Positions 24,211 through 31,966 of a stretch of 48,139 nucleotides of DNA are shown here, one piece after another. How positions within the stretch are numbered: the stretch's first letter is position 1; each line of letters starts with the position of its first letter. Source of the stretch: Fredinandcohnia onubensis. GTDB lineage: Bacteria; Bacillota; Bacilli; Bacillales; Bacillaceae_L. The notes beneath the pieces were generated by a model. That model worked only from the letters and a program-made list of their open reading frames with translations. It was not told the origin of the DNA and ran no database searches. The stretch lies in the NCBI RefSeq assembly GCF_002734215.1, contig NZ_NSEB01000018.1, forward strand, positions 88,256 to 136,394, in the 5' to 3' direction. The translations under genes were made by a program, and so were the position numbers.

Positions 24211-25338
24211 TTATTTATGTGTGAGCTTTGAATAATAGCTTTTGCTTTCAATAACAAATCTTTCTAACATTTCCTCATTAATGTTGTAACCAATACCAGG
24301 CGTGGATGGTACAACTAGCTTTCCAGGAGCAGACAATTTTACTTCCGGTTCTACGATATCTACCTCCCAATATCGGTCTGATGCAGATGTGTCACCAGGA
24401 ATTGTGAAGTTAGAAAGAGAGGTTAAAGCAATATTGTGAGCACGGCCAATACCTGCTTCTAACATTCCACCACACCATACAGGTATCCCCTTATCTGCGC
24501 ATAAGTCATGCACTTTCTTTGCTTCAGTTAATCCTCCGACTCTACCTGTCTTAATATTAATTATTTTACAGCTTCCTAGTTCAATTGCTTTTCTTGCATC
24601 TTCAACTGAGTGAATGCTTTCATCAAGACATATTGGAGTACTAATTTCCCTTTGTAACAAAGAATGATCAATGATATCATCATGAGCTAGTGGCTGCTCA
24701 ATCATCATCAAATTAAACTCGTCTAAGGCTTTAAAAATTTCAATATCATCTAATGTATAAGCAGAGTTTGCATCTGCCATTAATGGAACATCGTCCCCAA
24801 ATATTTCCCGAATAGATTTGATGACCTCAACATCAAATCCGGGTTTAATTTTAATTTTAATTTTCTTATATCCATCTGATATAAATCTTTCAACCTTGCT
24901 TAATACTTCTTTAATAGAGGGCTCAATTCCAATACTGACACCTACATCAATTTCTTGCTTATTGCCACCTAAGGCTTCGGCAAGTGTGATGCCCTTTTGC
25001 TTTGCAAAAAGATCCCAAACTGCTCCCTCAATTGCTGCTTTTGCCATGTTGTTACGACGAATAGTATGAAATAAAGTAGATACATCCTCTGGCGTATTGA
25101 TCTCATTGTCTAACAATTGTGGAATCAAGAATTCCTCAAGCATATATAACACCGTACCAGTCGTTTCCTCGTTATAAACTGGAAATGGCAGTGAAACACT
25201 TTCTCCATAACCAGTAAACCCATCACCATGAACACTAACAACCACAAAGTCTTTAAAAGTAAGACGTCCAAAGCTTGTTTCGAACGGAGCTTTTAGAGGC
25301 ATATTTAGCCTTTTTAAATCAACTTTTTCAATTTTCAT
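24211..25338 (-). CDS. Enolase-superfamily dipeptide epimerase (L-Ala-D/L-Glu epimerase type)
   Basis: A 375-residue mandelate-racemase/muconate-lactonizing-type protein. The KxK motif is in YKKIKIKIKPG. Metal ligands lie in LMADANSAY (Asp), MMIEQPL (Glu) and PICLDESI (Asp), followed by NIKTGRVGGLTEAKK with the second catalytic lysine. The C-terminal DTSASDRYW contains the D-x-D-type substrate segment of dipeptide epimerases. Such enzymes interconvert L-Ala-D-Glu and L-Ala-L-Glu or other dipeptides during murein-peptide recycling. The start at 25338 has GGGGGAG 6 nt upstream. The exact dipeptide, or another acid sugar substrate, cannot be decided. Confidence 0.85.
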   Translation of the reverse strand: MKIEKVDLKRLNMPLKAPFETSFGRLTFKDFVVVSVHGDGFTGYGESVSLPFPVYNEETTGTVLYMLEEFLIPQLLDNEINTPEDVSTLFHTIRRNNMAKAAIEGAVWDLFAKQKGITLAEALGGNKQEIDVGVSIGIEPSIKEVLSKVERFISDGYKKIKIKIKPGFDVEVIKSIREIFGDDVPLMADANSAYTLDDIEIFKALDEFNLMMIEQPLAHDDIIDHSLLQREISTPICLDESIHSVEDARKAIELGSCKIINIKTGRVGGLTEAKKVHDLCADKGIPVWCGGMLEAGIGRAHNIALTSLSNFTIPGDTSASDRYWEVDIVEPEVKLSAPGKLVVPSTPGIGYNINEEMLERFVIESKSYYSKLTHK

Positions 25339-25370
25339 AGAATCTCCCCCAATACATTTTAATAGTAATG

Positions 25371-26231
25371 TCATACATCTTGAGAGAAGTCTTGACGAGC
25401 ATTTTCATACTTTAAAAAATGTTCCTGAACTTCCTTTTCACCAGAAGATGCCACGCCCGTAACTAATACGTTTAACAATGAAAATATAGTTGGCATCCCA
25501 GATAATCCAATTGGTTTAGGAGCTTTCACCGTAAACAACAAATCAGCATATTCACTTATAGGTGCTAATTCATGGTCTGTTATTACAAGAATTGTTGCTC
25601 CTCTTTTCTTTGCAGCACGAACAAAAGAAATAGTTTCTTGAACATAACGAGGAAAAGTGATAGCGACTACTATACTTTCCTCATTTAATTCCGATAGAAG
25701 ATAATTTGAATCATCCATATTACCTCTATAGAGATACGTCTCTCCTCTTACAATATTTAAGCTAAAGGACAGCCAACTGGCCGGCGCATGGGAGCTTCTT
25801 AAACCAATAACAAATCTTTTTTTGGCTTTTACTAGAGTATTCACCGCATTCTGATATTTGTCTTTATTTATACTCCCCAGAGTTTCCTCAATATGTTTTA
25901 TATCTTGTTCCATAACAATGGCTAAGAGATTTCCCTCTCTGCTTAAAGCATCTGTATCCTCTCGATATTTTACAATTGGATCCTTAACTTCATCCTCTAG
26001 AAGAGATTTTTGAACCTCTTTTTGAAGCTGACTATACCCTTTATAACCGACCTTATAGCAAAATCGTATTACAGTAGTTTCGCTAGTATTTGTAAGTTCG
26101 CCCACTTCTTTGGCAGTAGACAAAGCGACATGACGTGGGTTATTAATGATATACTCTGCTACAAGTTTCTGGCCATTTGATAATGTCTTATAATGTGTAC
26201 GTATTAAAGTATTTATGGCTTCCATCATCAT
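25371..26231 (-). CDS. MurR/RpiR-family transcriptional regulator
   Basis: A 286-residue regulator with the RpiR HTH at residues 1-77 (LSNGQKLVAEYIINNPRHVALSTAKEVGELTNTSETTVIRFCYKVGYKGY). It has a SIS domain at about 125-255 (KRFVIGLRSSHAPASWLSF ... VVAITFPRYVQETISFVRAAKKRGATILVITD). SIS domains bind phosphosugars in this family. Its position between the symporter and the epimerase gene makes it the presumed local regulator. The palindrome beside the promoter at 28.1 kb is its best candidate target. Three ATG codons in a row precede EAINTLIR; the first is given. Confidence 0.9.
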   Translation of the reverse strand: MMMEAINTLIRTHYKTLSNGQKLVAEYIINNPRHVALSTAKEVGELTNTSETTVIRFCYKVGYKGYSQLQKEVQKSLLEDEVKDPIVKYREDTDALSREGNLLAIVMEQDIKHIEETLGSINKDKYQNAVNTLVKAKKRFVIGLRSSHAPASWLSFSLNIVRGETYLYRGNMDDSNYLLSELNEESIVVAITFPRYVQETISFVRAAKKRGATILVITDHELAPISEYADLLFTVKAPKPIGLSGMPTIFSLLNVLVTGVASSGEKEVQEHFLKYENARQDFSQDV

Positions 26232-26266
26232 TCATTCTCTTTCTATTAAGAAATATTATAAAGGGC

Positions 26267-27736
26267 TTACCCTGCAATCTTGTCTGTACCCCAAAACTTT
26301 CTAATGACTTGTGAAGTTGGTGCAGGTGATAAGTAACTCACCACTACCATAGCAAAGATAGATAAAGCTGTTGCTGTAACAATCGTTTGCATTCCAAATG
26401 GGTTAGGGAAGAATTGACCGATAACGATATAGCTAACTAAACCAGTGTACATAGAAACAATTGCTCCCCATTTACTTGCTCTCTTCCAATATAGCCCGAA
26501 TACGATTGGTGCAAAAAATGTTGCTTCTAGACCACCGATTGCATATATAACGATAAACTGTAGATAGTCAGGAGGTGTTAGAGCGAATAGAACAACCCCC
26601 ACCCCAATTAGAAGTGTCGTCATATAGGAAAGCTTCGCAATCTTAGTATCACTAGCTTTTGGATTTATGTAGTTCAAGTAGATATCTTTAACCACGGATG
26701 CACTTGTAACTAGTAACATCGAATCAACCGTAGACATAATTGCCGCTAGTGGAGCTGCAAGAACTAAACCTGCAAGCCAGCCAGGCATAAGATCTAATAT
26801 CATGGTCGGCAAAGCTAAATCCGCCACGGCAAGATCTGGATATAAAACTTTTACAAATGGTCCAAGTGTAGCAAATCCGATGGAGAATAAGAACATGATG
26901 ATACCACTATAGATAAGTGATTTATGCATAGCATCGGTATTTTTGAACGTCATTCCTCGAACAGAAGCATGTGGTAAACCGATTGCTGCAATTCCGAAAA
27001 GAATAAAATAGGAGAATAAATTTAACGGCGTTGCATTCGCTGGTCCAGGTAACTCTACCATTTCTGGGTGTTTCGCAACTAACTCTCCAATTAAAACAGA
27101 AAAACCATCTGTTTTAACCATAAAGACAATCCAAAGTATAACTCCACCTAGAATCATAATTATACCTTGTATAGCATCGGTTAACGCCACAGCTCTGAAG
27201 CCACCGTAGGCTGTATAAGCAACAACGGCTACTCCAAAGAAGATAAGCCCTGCCTCATATGGAAGTCCCGTAATGGCTTCTAGTATTCTAGCTCCACCAA
27301 CAAATTGAGCAACCATGTAAGCGCTAATAAAGATGATGATACCTATGGAACTTCCAAGTACAACTGCCGTACTTTGATATCTTTCCTTAAAAAAGTCTGT
27401 TAACGTAACAGCACCAATTTTTCTCGCTACAATAGCGAATTTTTTCCCTAAGATACCAAGAATATAAATTCCCATACCTACTTGAGTTAACAGAATTAAT
27501 ACCCAGCTAAACCCTTGATTATAAGCTACCCCCGGTGACCCAATAAACGTTCCGGCACTGGCCGCAGATGCTAAGATGGTAAATGTTAATACGATTGGTC
27601 CAAGTGAACGTCCGCCAATGAAGTATTCTTCTTGGAAACTTGTCTTTCGGTTTTTGATGTGCTTATGGAGTGCGCCACCAATAAGAAAGGTTATAACTAA
27701 ATAAATAATAATCGGAATCAATACATCCCATTGCAT
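26267..27736 (-). CDS. Sodium:solute symporter (SSS family, PanF-like)
   Basis: A 489-residue, roughly 13-helix symporter of the SSS family (pantothenate/proline/sialic-acid transporters). Family landmarks are FLIGGALHKHIKNRKTSFQEEYFIGGRSLGP-type helix 1-2 with GGRS, LASAASAGTFIGSPG in helix 2, TAYGGFRAVALTD and LAAPLAAIMSTVDSMLL in helix 8, where SSS proteins bind sodium. It probably imports the substrate of the cluster with Na+. It overlaps the YhdT-like gene by one base, and the RpiR gene follows after 35 bp. Confidence 0.88.
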   Translation of the reverse strand: MQWDVLIPIIIYLVITFLIGGALHKHIKNRKTSFQEEYFIGGRSLGPIVLTFTILASAASAGTFIGSPGVAYNQGFSWVLILLTQVGMGIYILGILGKKFAIVARKIGAVTLTDFFKERYQSTAVVLGSSIGIIIFISAYMVAQFVGGARILEAITGLPYEAGLIFFGVAVVAYTAYGGFRAVALTDAIQGIIMILGGVILWIVFMVKTDGFSVLIGELVAKHPEMVELPGPANATPLNLFSYFILFGIAAIGLPHASVRGMTFKNTDAMHKSLIYSGIIMFLFSIGFATLGPFVKVLYPDLAVADLALPTMILDLMPGWLAGLVLAAPLAAIMSTVDSMLLVTSASVVKDIYLNYINPKASDTKIAKLSYMTTLLIGVGVVLFALTPPDYLQFIVIYAIGGLEATFFAPIVFGLYWKRASKWGAIVSMYTGLVSYIVIGQFFPNPFGMQTIVTATALSIFAMVVVSYLSPAPTSQVIRKFWGTDKIAG

Positions 27737-28038
27737 TAGTAATCTACCTCCCCATCTTCTTCTTCAGCTTCAATAGACATGTCCTTAAAAAAGAACTTCA
27801 CCATGAATAGAGGTAGGATACAAATGATGAGGCTACCAACAATTCCACCCCAAAAGAACCAAGCAGGAAATCCTAAAATAAAGGTAATGTTGGATGATGG
27901 TTTATTTAACCCCAAAGCAATAGCAGGAATCCCCACTACAATGAGGTTAATAACAAATAGCCCTAATACCAACCACATCTCTTTCGTGCACTGTTTAAAT
28001 CTTCTGTCCTCAACAATAATTGATTCTTTACTATCCAT
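27736..28038 (-). CDS. YhdT-like (DUF997) small membrane protein
   Basis: A 100-residue protein with two transmembrane helices (MWLVLGLFVINLIVVGIPAIALG and FFWGGIVGSLIICILPLFMVKFFF) and an acidic C-tail (SIEAEEEDGEVDY). YhdT-like proteins precede PanF-type SSS symporters in many genomes and are thought to be accessory. The start at 28038 was selected because AAAGGAGG is 6 nt upstream; the longer ORF reads through the promoter. First gene of the catabolic operon. Confidence 0.8.
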   Translation of the reverse strand: MDSKESIIVEDRRFKQCTKEMWLVLGLFVINLIVVGIPAIALGLNKPSSNITFILGFPAWFFWGGIVGSLIICILPLFMVKFFFKDMSIEAEEEDGEVDY

Positions 28039-28066
28039 AAGCATCCTCCTTTTTAATAAAGTCCAC

Positions 28067-28102
28067 ACTTCATATCTTTTTAATATACGAAGTATAAACT
28101 TC
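28067..28102 (-). promoter_or_regulatory. Candidate RpiR operator
   Basis: GAAGT-ATAA-ACTTC (28089-28102) is a 5-bp-arm palindrome starting 10 bp downstream of the -10 box. A third half-site ACTTC lies at 28067-28071. A repressor here would block transcription of the whole catabolic operon. Confidence 0.5.
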
Positions 28103-28111
28103 ATTTTTACC

Positions 28112-28140
28112 ATTATAATTTCAGTCAAGTCTAAAATCAA
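28112..28140 (-). promoter_or_regulatory. Sigma-A promoter of the catabolic operon
   Basis: On the minus strand -35 TTGATT (28140-28135), 17-bp spacer and -10 TATAAT (28117-28112) lie 74 bp before the YhdT-like start codon. Confidence 0.75.
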
Positions 28141-28283
28141 TAAATATTTAGAATATTTTTATTAATTTAGTTATTTTTTCTTAGATATATGGGGTTATTT
28201 TACTATTGGGGAACTCATGAGTGACAGGATAGCAAACTGTACTGGACCACTTTAGCACCAGCCACCTTTAGGTATATTTTCTA

Positions 28284-28334
28284 ATGTGACAAAAATGTAA
28301 GATAAAAGGGTTTTATGTAAGAGGAATCGATGGT
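28284..28334 (+). promoter_or_regulatory. Shared 50-bp regulatory element upstream of the PF06695 gene
   Basis: Blocks in order: ATGTGACAAAAATGTAAGAT (28284-28303), ATGTAAGAG (28315-28323) and TCGATGGT (28327-28334). They match the uppP element at 9657-9708 in order and spacing (spacer 11 instead of 12). The half-sites ATGTGA, ATGTAA and ATGTAA sit 0, 11 and 31 bp apart. TATAAT lies 20 bp past the last block, with no good -35, suggesting activation by a bound regulator. Confidence 0.72.
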
Positions 28335-28402
28335 CACCCACCAACTTATTTTTTTATAATAAAAATATTAGTCTGAATACGTAAATTAGGTGGGTGATAC
28401 TG

Positions 28403-28879
28403 TTGATTGAATGGGCACAGGACGCACATATATTTATCCAATATATCGTTCTATTTTTATTTGCTGCAGCTCCGTGGATGGATGTTTCTATAATAGTACC
28501 GCTTGGAATCCTTTGGGGATTAGCGCCCATAGGTGTTAGTATTGTAGCATTCAGTGGTAATTTTTTTCTAATTCTTTTACTTGGTGTCTTTTTTAAGCAA
28601 ATTGATAAATGGAGGCATAATAGAAAACAAAAGAATGGCCAAAAGAATCCAACAAAAAAAGAGAAACGTTCTCGGGAAATTTGGGAGAAGTATGGAATCC
28701 CAGGGCTAGCCTTATTAGCACCCATTTTTATTGGTACTGACATTGCAGCTATAATTGCACTCACATTTGGGAGTTCTAAGGTTCGCGTGGTAGGATGGAT
28801 GACTATTAGTTTAGCCATGTGGACCATTATTTTTGCTGTGGGATCAGTATATGGTTTTAGTTTGTTGAACTTCATTTAG
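28403..28879 (+). CDS. PF06695 / COG2426 small membrane protein (DedA superfamily), annotated 'small multi-drug export'
   Basis: A 158-residue membrane protein. Helix 1 is followed by APWMDVSIIVPLGILWGL, then IVAFSGNFFLILLLG, a basic cytoplasmic loop (KWRHNRKQKNGQK ...), WEKYGIPGLALLAPIFIGTDIAAIIALTFG, and a last helix. This order of a re-entrant-like PLG segment, GN helix, YG(I)PG loop and final pair is that of PF06695, placed in the DedA/TMEM41/VMP1 superfamily. Start TTG 28403 has AGGTGG 9 nt upstream; GTG 28394 overlaps that site. DedA members flip lipids, including undecaprenyl phosphate (UptA). Drug export has never been shown for this type. Confidence 0.65.
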   Translation: MIEWAQDAHIFIQYIVLFLFAAAPWMDVSIIVPLGILWGLAPIGVSIVAFSGNFFLILLLGVFFKQIDKWRHNRKQKNGQKNPTKKEKRSREIWEKYGIPGLALLAPIFIGTDIAAIIALTFGSSKVRVVGWMTISLAMWTIIFAVGSVYGFSLLNFI

Positions 28880-28913
28880 TAAGACAATAATCTAAAATAA
28901 AAGTTTATCTCAC

Positions 28914-28953
28914 AAAAAAGAATAGGACTCACATGAAATCCTACTCTTTTTTT
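28914..28953. terminator. Bidirectional terminator between the PF06695 gene and the kinase gene
   Basis: AAAAAAGA-A-TAGGA ... TCCTA-C-TCTTTTTTT is nearly symmetrical and serves both convergent genes. Confidence 0.9.
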
Positions 28954-28970
28954 AGTTACAAATTTGCCAA

Positions 28971-31052
28971 TCACTCGTCTTCAGATAGATGTTTTGGTAA
29001 ATAGATAATCGCCTTAAATAAATCTCCATCAACGTGAATATTAAATTTGCCTTTTTGAAGTTCAATCAGGTTTCTCGCAATTGAAAGTCCTAAGCCACTG
29101 CCCTGACTGTTTCTAGATTCATCGCCTCTTTTAAAACGCTCCATTAGTTCATCTGCTGAGATATTTAACTCATAGGCTGAGATGTTTTTAAAAGAGATTC
29201 GTATTTCGTTGTCTAAATCCTCTATATCTATATAGACCCTTGAATGTTCAAGTGCATATTTAAAGATATTCGATAAGACGTTCTCGATGGACCTCCATAA
29301 TAATTTTCCATCGGCTGTAACATAGACTTTATTGTCCGGATGATTCAGCTTCATATCCAAGCCCATTGCTTCTATCTTATCATTCACTTCCCCTAGACCC
29401 TGGGAAATTAATGACACGATATCAATTTTATCTACTTGTACTGGAATATTTCCGCTAGAAGCTTTCGATGCTTCAAATAAATCATCTGTTAACAATTTGA
29501 GCCTCTGTGCTTTCTGATCAAGTACTTCAATATATTCACTTGCTTTTGTTTGATCCTTTTCATGTTTCAATAAATCAACATAAGTGATAATAGAAGTTAA
29601 CGGATTTCTGATATCATGTGAGACATTGGTGATAAGCTCCGTTTTTAACCGCTCACTTTTCAACTCACTATCTACTGCTTTTTTCAATCCATCTGTAATG
29701 CTGTTGACATTCGAAGAAAGTTTTGCGAATTCGCCATTTCCTTCAACCTCTATTCGATGGTGAAGATTGCCATCCTTAACAATCTCGATTCCTTTTTGAA
29801 TGTTCTGGAAGGACTTGACCTTTTTATAGGCGAACCAGGCGGCGAGCCCAATCGTAATTGGAAACATGAAAAATGTGATAGCGATCAATAGAGGGTAGCC
29901 AATTACAAGTAATACGGTCTTTACAGCAATGCTTCCGCTTTTATAGACATCTCCAATAAATTTCACTAGTTTATAGATTAATGTATAGATCAATGTGTGC
30001 TTAAGAAGCGTCTTATTTTTTACATGCTTCATAAGTAGCAGTATCAACAATAATTCTAAAGCCGCAATCGGAATTGTGATGATGGTGAACATATTCGTCA
30101 TATTTTCAAACACATCATCCACTAACATTATCCATAGTGGAAAAAGAAGAATACACATAACAATATTTATATCATTATATAGTCTTTCAACAGGACGGAA
30201 GGATAACTCTTGATCACGAAATGACTTTCTACCAACTACAAGTACTAAATAAATAAATGAAAGAATGAATCCTGCTAAGTATCCTAATAATTGATATAAG
30301 CTTGTAGTAGCAACGGCTTTTCCTTCTTCCCACGCTTCCGCTTTTTCATTTAAAAATTGATTTGGAAACCCTACAAAAATAACGGTGTTTTCCATATCGA
30401 TTTCATCGATTTGTTCTGTAATTCGATATAAATGTTCATTTTTCTCTGTTTCGTTTGGATAAAACTCTTGTTTGTATCCCTCAAAAATCATGTATGCTGG
30501 TGACGTTTCAAACTGTTCTTTTTTCGTTTTCGAACTATTTGCGAACACATTGGTACCATCACTTGCATAAAAGGTTGGCTCATAATCTTCAAGATTTTGC
30601 ACGAGCATATGAAAATCTTTCAAATCATCTTTGATCATCTGATCTTTCGCTTTAGTGAGTTTATCAGCATATTCTTCTTTGAACTTATCAAAGTTTTTCT
30701 CTTCACCTAACTCAGGATTATAAGACCTTGAATGTTGAAACTCTGTGTAATATAAATCTTCTTCTACTTGCTTCCATTCATCTTGACCAATGGTTTTTCC
30801 ACTTAAAATATATTTCTCACTTTTATACTCCCCTAAGAGACTAGTGAGGTCTCCTATCAACCTTTCACTTTCCTTTACATAGGCCATGCTCTCTATGTAA
30901 TGCTCTTCGGTCACGCTACTAAAATTCCCATCATTCACAATCTCCACTTCCACAACCGCTCGAGCCATTCCTGTAAAGCACAAGATTGCAATGATAAAAA
31001 CAATCATTTTCGTAATAATCGAGTGGCTATATTTTTTCCACTTTATATCCAA
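28971..31052 (-). CDS. Sensor histidine kinase, multi-pass membrane type
   Basis: A 693-residue kinase. Helix 1 is at about 14-33, then an extracytoplasmic domain of about 215 residues, charged and rich in Glu, Lys and Tyr. Five or six further helices lie between 250 and 410, then a HAMP-like linker. The HisKA box is NVSHDIRNPLTSIITYVDLL (His 479) and an ATPase domain follows with the G2 box GSGLGLSIA. The HisKA sequence is of the VanS/BaeS class. The start is TTG 31052, directly behind GGGGAG, and the gene overlaps the response-regulator gene by 26 bp, so translation is coupled. The several internal helices suggest sensing within or at the membrane, as in cell-envelope-stress kinases. The ligand is unknown. 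Confidence 0.88.
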   Translation of the reverse strand: MDIKWKKYSHSIITKMIVFIIAILCFTGMARAVVEVEIVNDGNFSSVTEEHYIESMAYVKESERLIGDLTSLLGEYKSEKYILSGKTIGQDEWKQVEEDLYYTEFQHSRSYNPELGEEKNFDKFKEEYADKLTKAKDQMIKDDLKDFHMLVQNLEDYEPTFYASDGTNVFANSSKTKKEQFETSPAYMIFEGYKQEFYPNETEKNEHLYRITEQIDEIDMENTVIFVGFPNQFLNEKAEAWEEGKAVATTSLYQLLGYLAGFILSFIYLVLVVGRKSFRDQELSFRPVERLYNDINIVMCILLFPLWIMLVDDVFENMTNMFTIITIPIAALELLLILLLMKHVKNKTLLKHTLIYTLIYKLVKFIGDVYKSGSIAVKTVLLVIGYPLLIAITFFMFPITIGLAAWFAYKKVKSFQNIQKGIEIVKDGNLHHRIEVEGNGEFAKLSSNVNSITDGLKKAVDSELKSERLKTELITNVSHDIRNPLTSIITYVDLLKHEKDQTKASEYIEVLDQKAQRLKLLTDDLFEASKASSGNIPVQVDKIDIVSLISQGLGEVNDKIEAMGLDMKLNHPDNKVYVTADGKLLWRSIENVLSNIFKYALEHSRVYIDIEDLDNEIRISFKNISAYELNISADELMERFKRGDESRNSQGSGLGLSIARNLIELQKGKFNIHVDGDLFKAIIYLPKHLSEDE

Positions 31053-31713
31053 CTCCCCACACCACCTTCAAATATTTTGGTTCTTTCGGATTAATTTCGA
31101 TTTTCTCTCTAATTTTGCGAATATGAACGGTAACGGTATTTTCCGGGTTAAAGGAGGGTTCATTCCATACCTTCTCATATATCTCTTCGATTGAGAACAC
31201 TCTTCCCGCGTTTTCTATCAGAAGCCTTACGATCTTATATTGAACCGGAGTAAGATGGACTTCCTCGCCATCAACAGTGACCGTTTTACTTTCATCATCG
31301 ATAATCAATCCCCCAGTCTGAAATACATTAGCTCTCATATCAAGTCCACCGAAAGTTGTATATCTTCTTAACTGGGATTTAACCCTTGCTATCAATTCCA
31401 ACGGATTAAAAGGCTTCGTCATATAATCATCTGCGCCAATATTTAAGCCTAATATTTTGTCATGATCCTCTGATTTTGCAGAAAGCATGATTAAAGGAAT
31501 ATTATTCTCTTTCCGAATTTCCATAGTCGCTCTCATTCCGTCCATCTTCGGCATCATAAGATCCATGATAATAAGATGGATTTCCTGATTCTTGATGACC
31601 TCAATTGCTTCTATTCCATTGGAAGCTTTACATACGGTATAGCCTTCATTCTCTAAGTAAATTCCGATCGCATCGACAATGGCTTGATCATCATCGCAAA
31701 CCAATATATTCAT
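31027..31713 (-). CDS. OmpR/PhoB-family response regulator
   Basis: A 228-residue regulator. The receiver domain has an acidic pocket in VCDDDQ, phospho-Asp 51 in IIMDLMMPKMDG, Thr/Ser in LSAKSED and Lys in YMTKPFNP. The winged-helix DNA-binding domain spans about 130-226 (VHLTPVQYKIVRLLIENAGRVFS ... NTVTVHIRKIREKIE ... VVWGVGYKVEK). ATG 31713 has AGGAG 8 nt upstream. OmpR-type proteins bind tandem half-sites about 11 bp apart, matching the layout of the elements at 9.7 and 28.3 kb. Partner kinase is the overlapping downstream gene. Confidence 0.93.
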   Translation of the reverse strand: MNILVCDDDQAIVDAIGIYLENEGYTVCKASNGIEAIEVIKNQEIHLIIMDLMMPKMDGMRATMEIRKENNIPLIMLSAKSEDHDKILGLNIGADDYMTKPFNPLELIARVKSQLRRYTTFGGLDMRANVFQTGGLIIDDESKTVTVDGEEVHLTPVQYKIVRLLIENAGRVFSIEEIYEKVWNEPSFNPENTVTVHIRKIREKIEINPKEPKYLKVVWGVGYKVEKI

Positions 31714-31792
31714 AACGTTCACTCCTACTTGTGGTGTTCACCATTTCTATCAACTCCTTAGAATGTACTATAAGGAAAGGATATCAATCAAA

Positions 31793-31831
31793 TCTTAACA
31801 AACACTGCATGCAATTCTTAAGATTTTCTTA
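31793..31831 (-). promoter_or_regulatory. TAAGA repeats upstream of the response-regulator gene
   Basis: On the minus strand TAAGA occurs at 31831-31827, 31820-31816 and 31797-31793, that is 11 and 23 bp apart. The last is within TGTTAAGAT, resembling the ATGTWAGAT block of the shared element. This may be an autoregulatory site. Confidence 0.4.
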
Positions 31832-31885
31832 TGATTTAAGGTTACTGTTCCTATTCGATCTAGTTATGTGAAATTATGGCTCAAA

Positions 31886-31923
31886 TAAAAAGAGAACACA
31901 GACCTTTGGATAGGTTTGTGTTC
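31886..31923 (-). terminator. Terminator of the tandem-CMD gene
   Basis: GAACACA-GACC (from 31894) pairs with GGT-T-TGTGTTC (ending 31923), followed on the minus strand by TCTTTTTATTTG. Confidence 0.85.
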
Positions 31924-31966
31924 CCCTTCAATAAAATTTTTAAAATAAGCTACTTTATATGGTCAA

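Noticed and set aside
28354-28875. 173-codon minus-strand ORF opposite the PF06695 gene
   Set aside because: The plus-strand frame has ordered membrane helices, a ribosome binding site and an upstream regulatory element; the opposite frame is a shadow.
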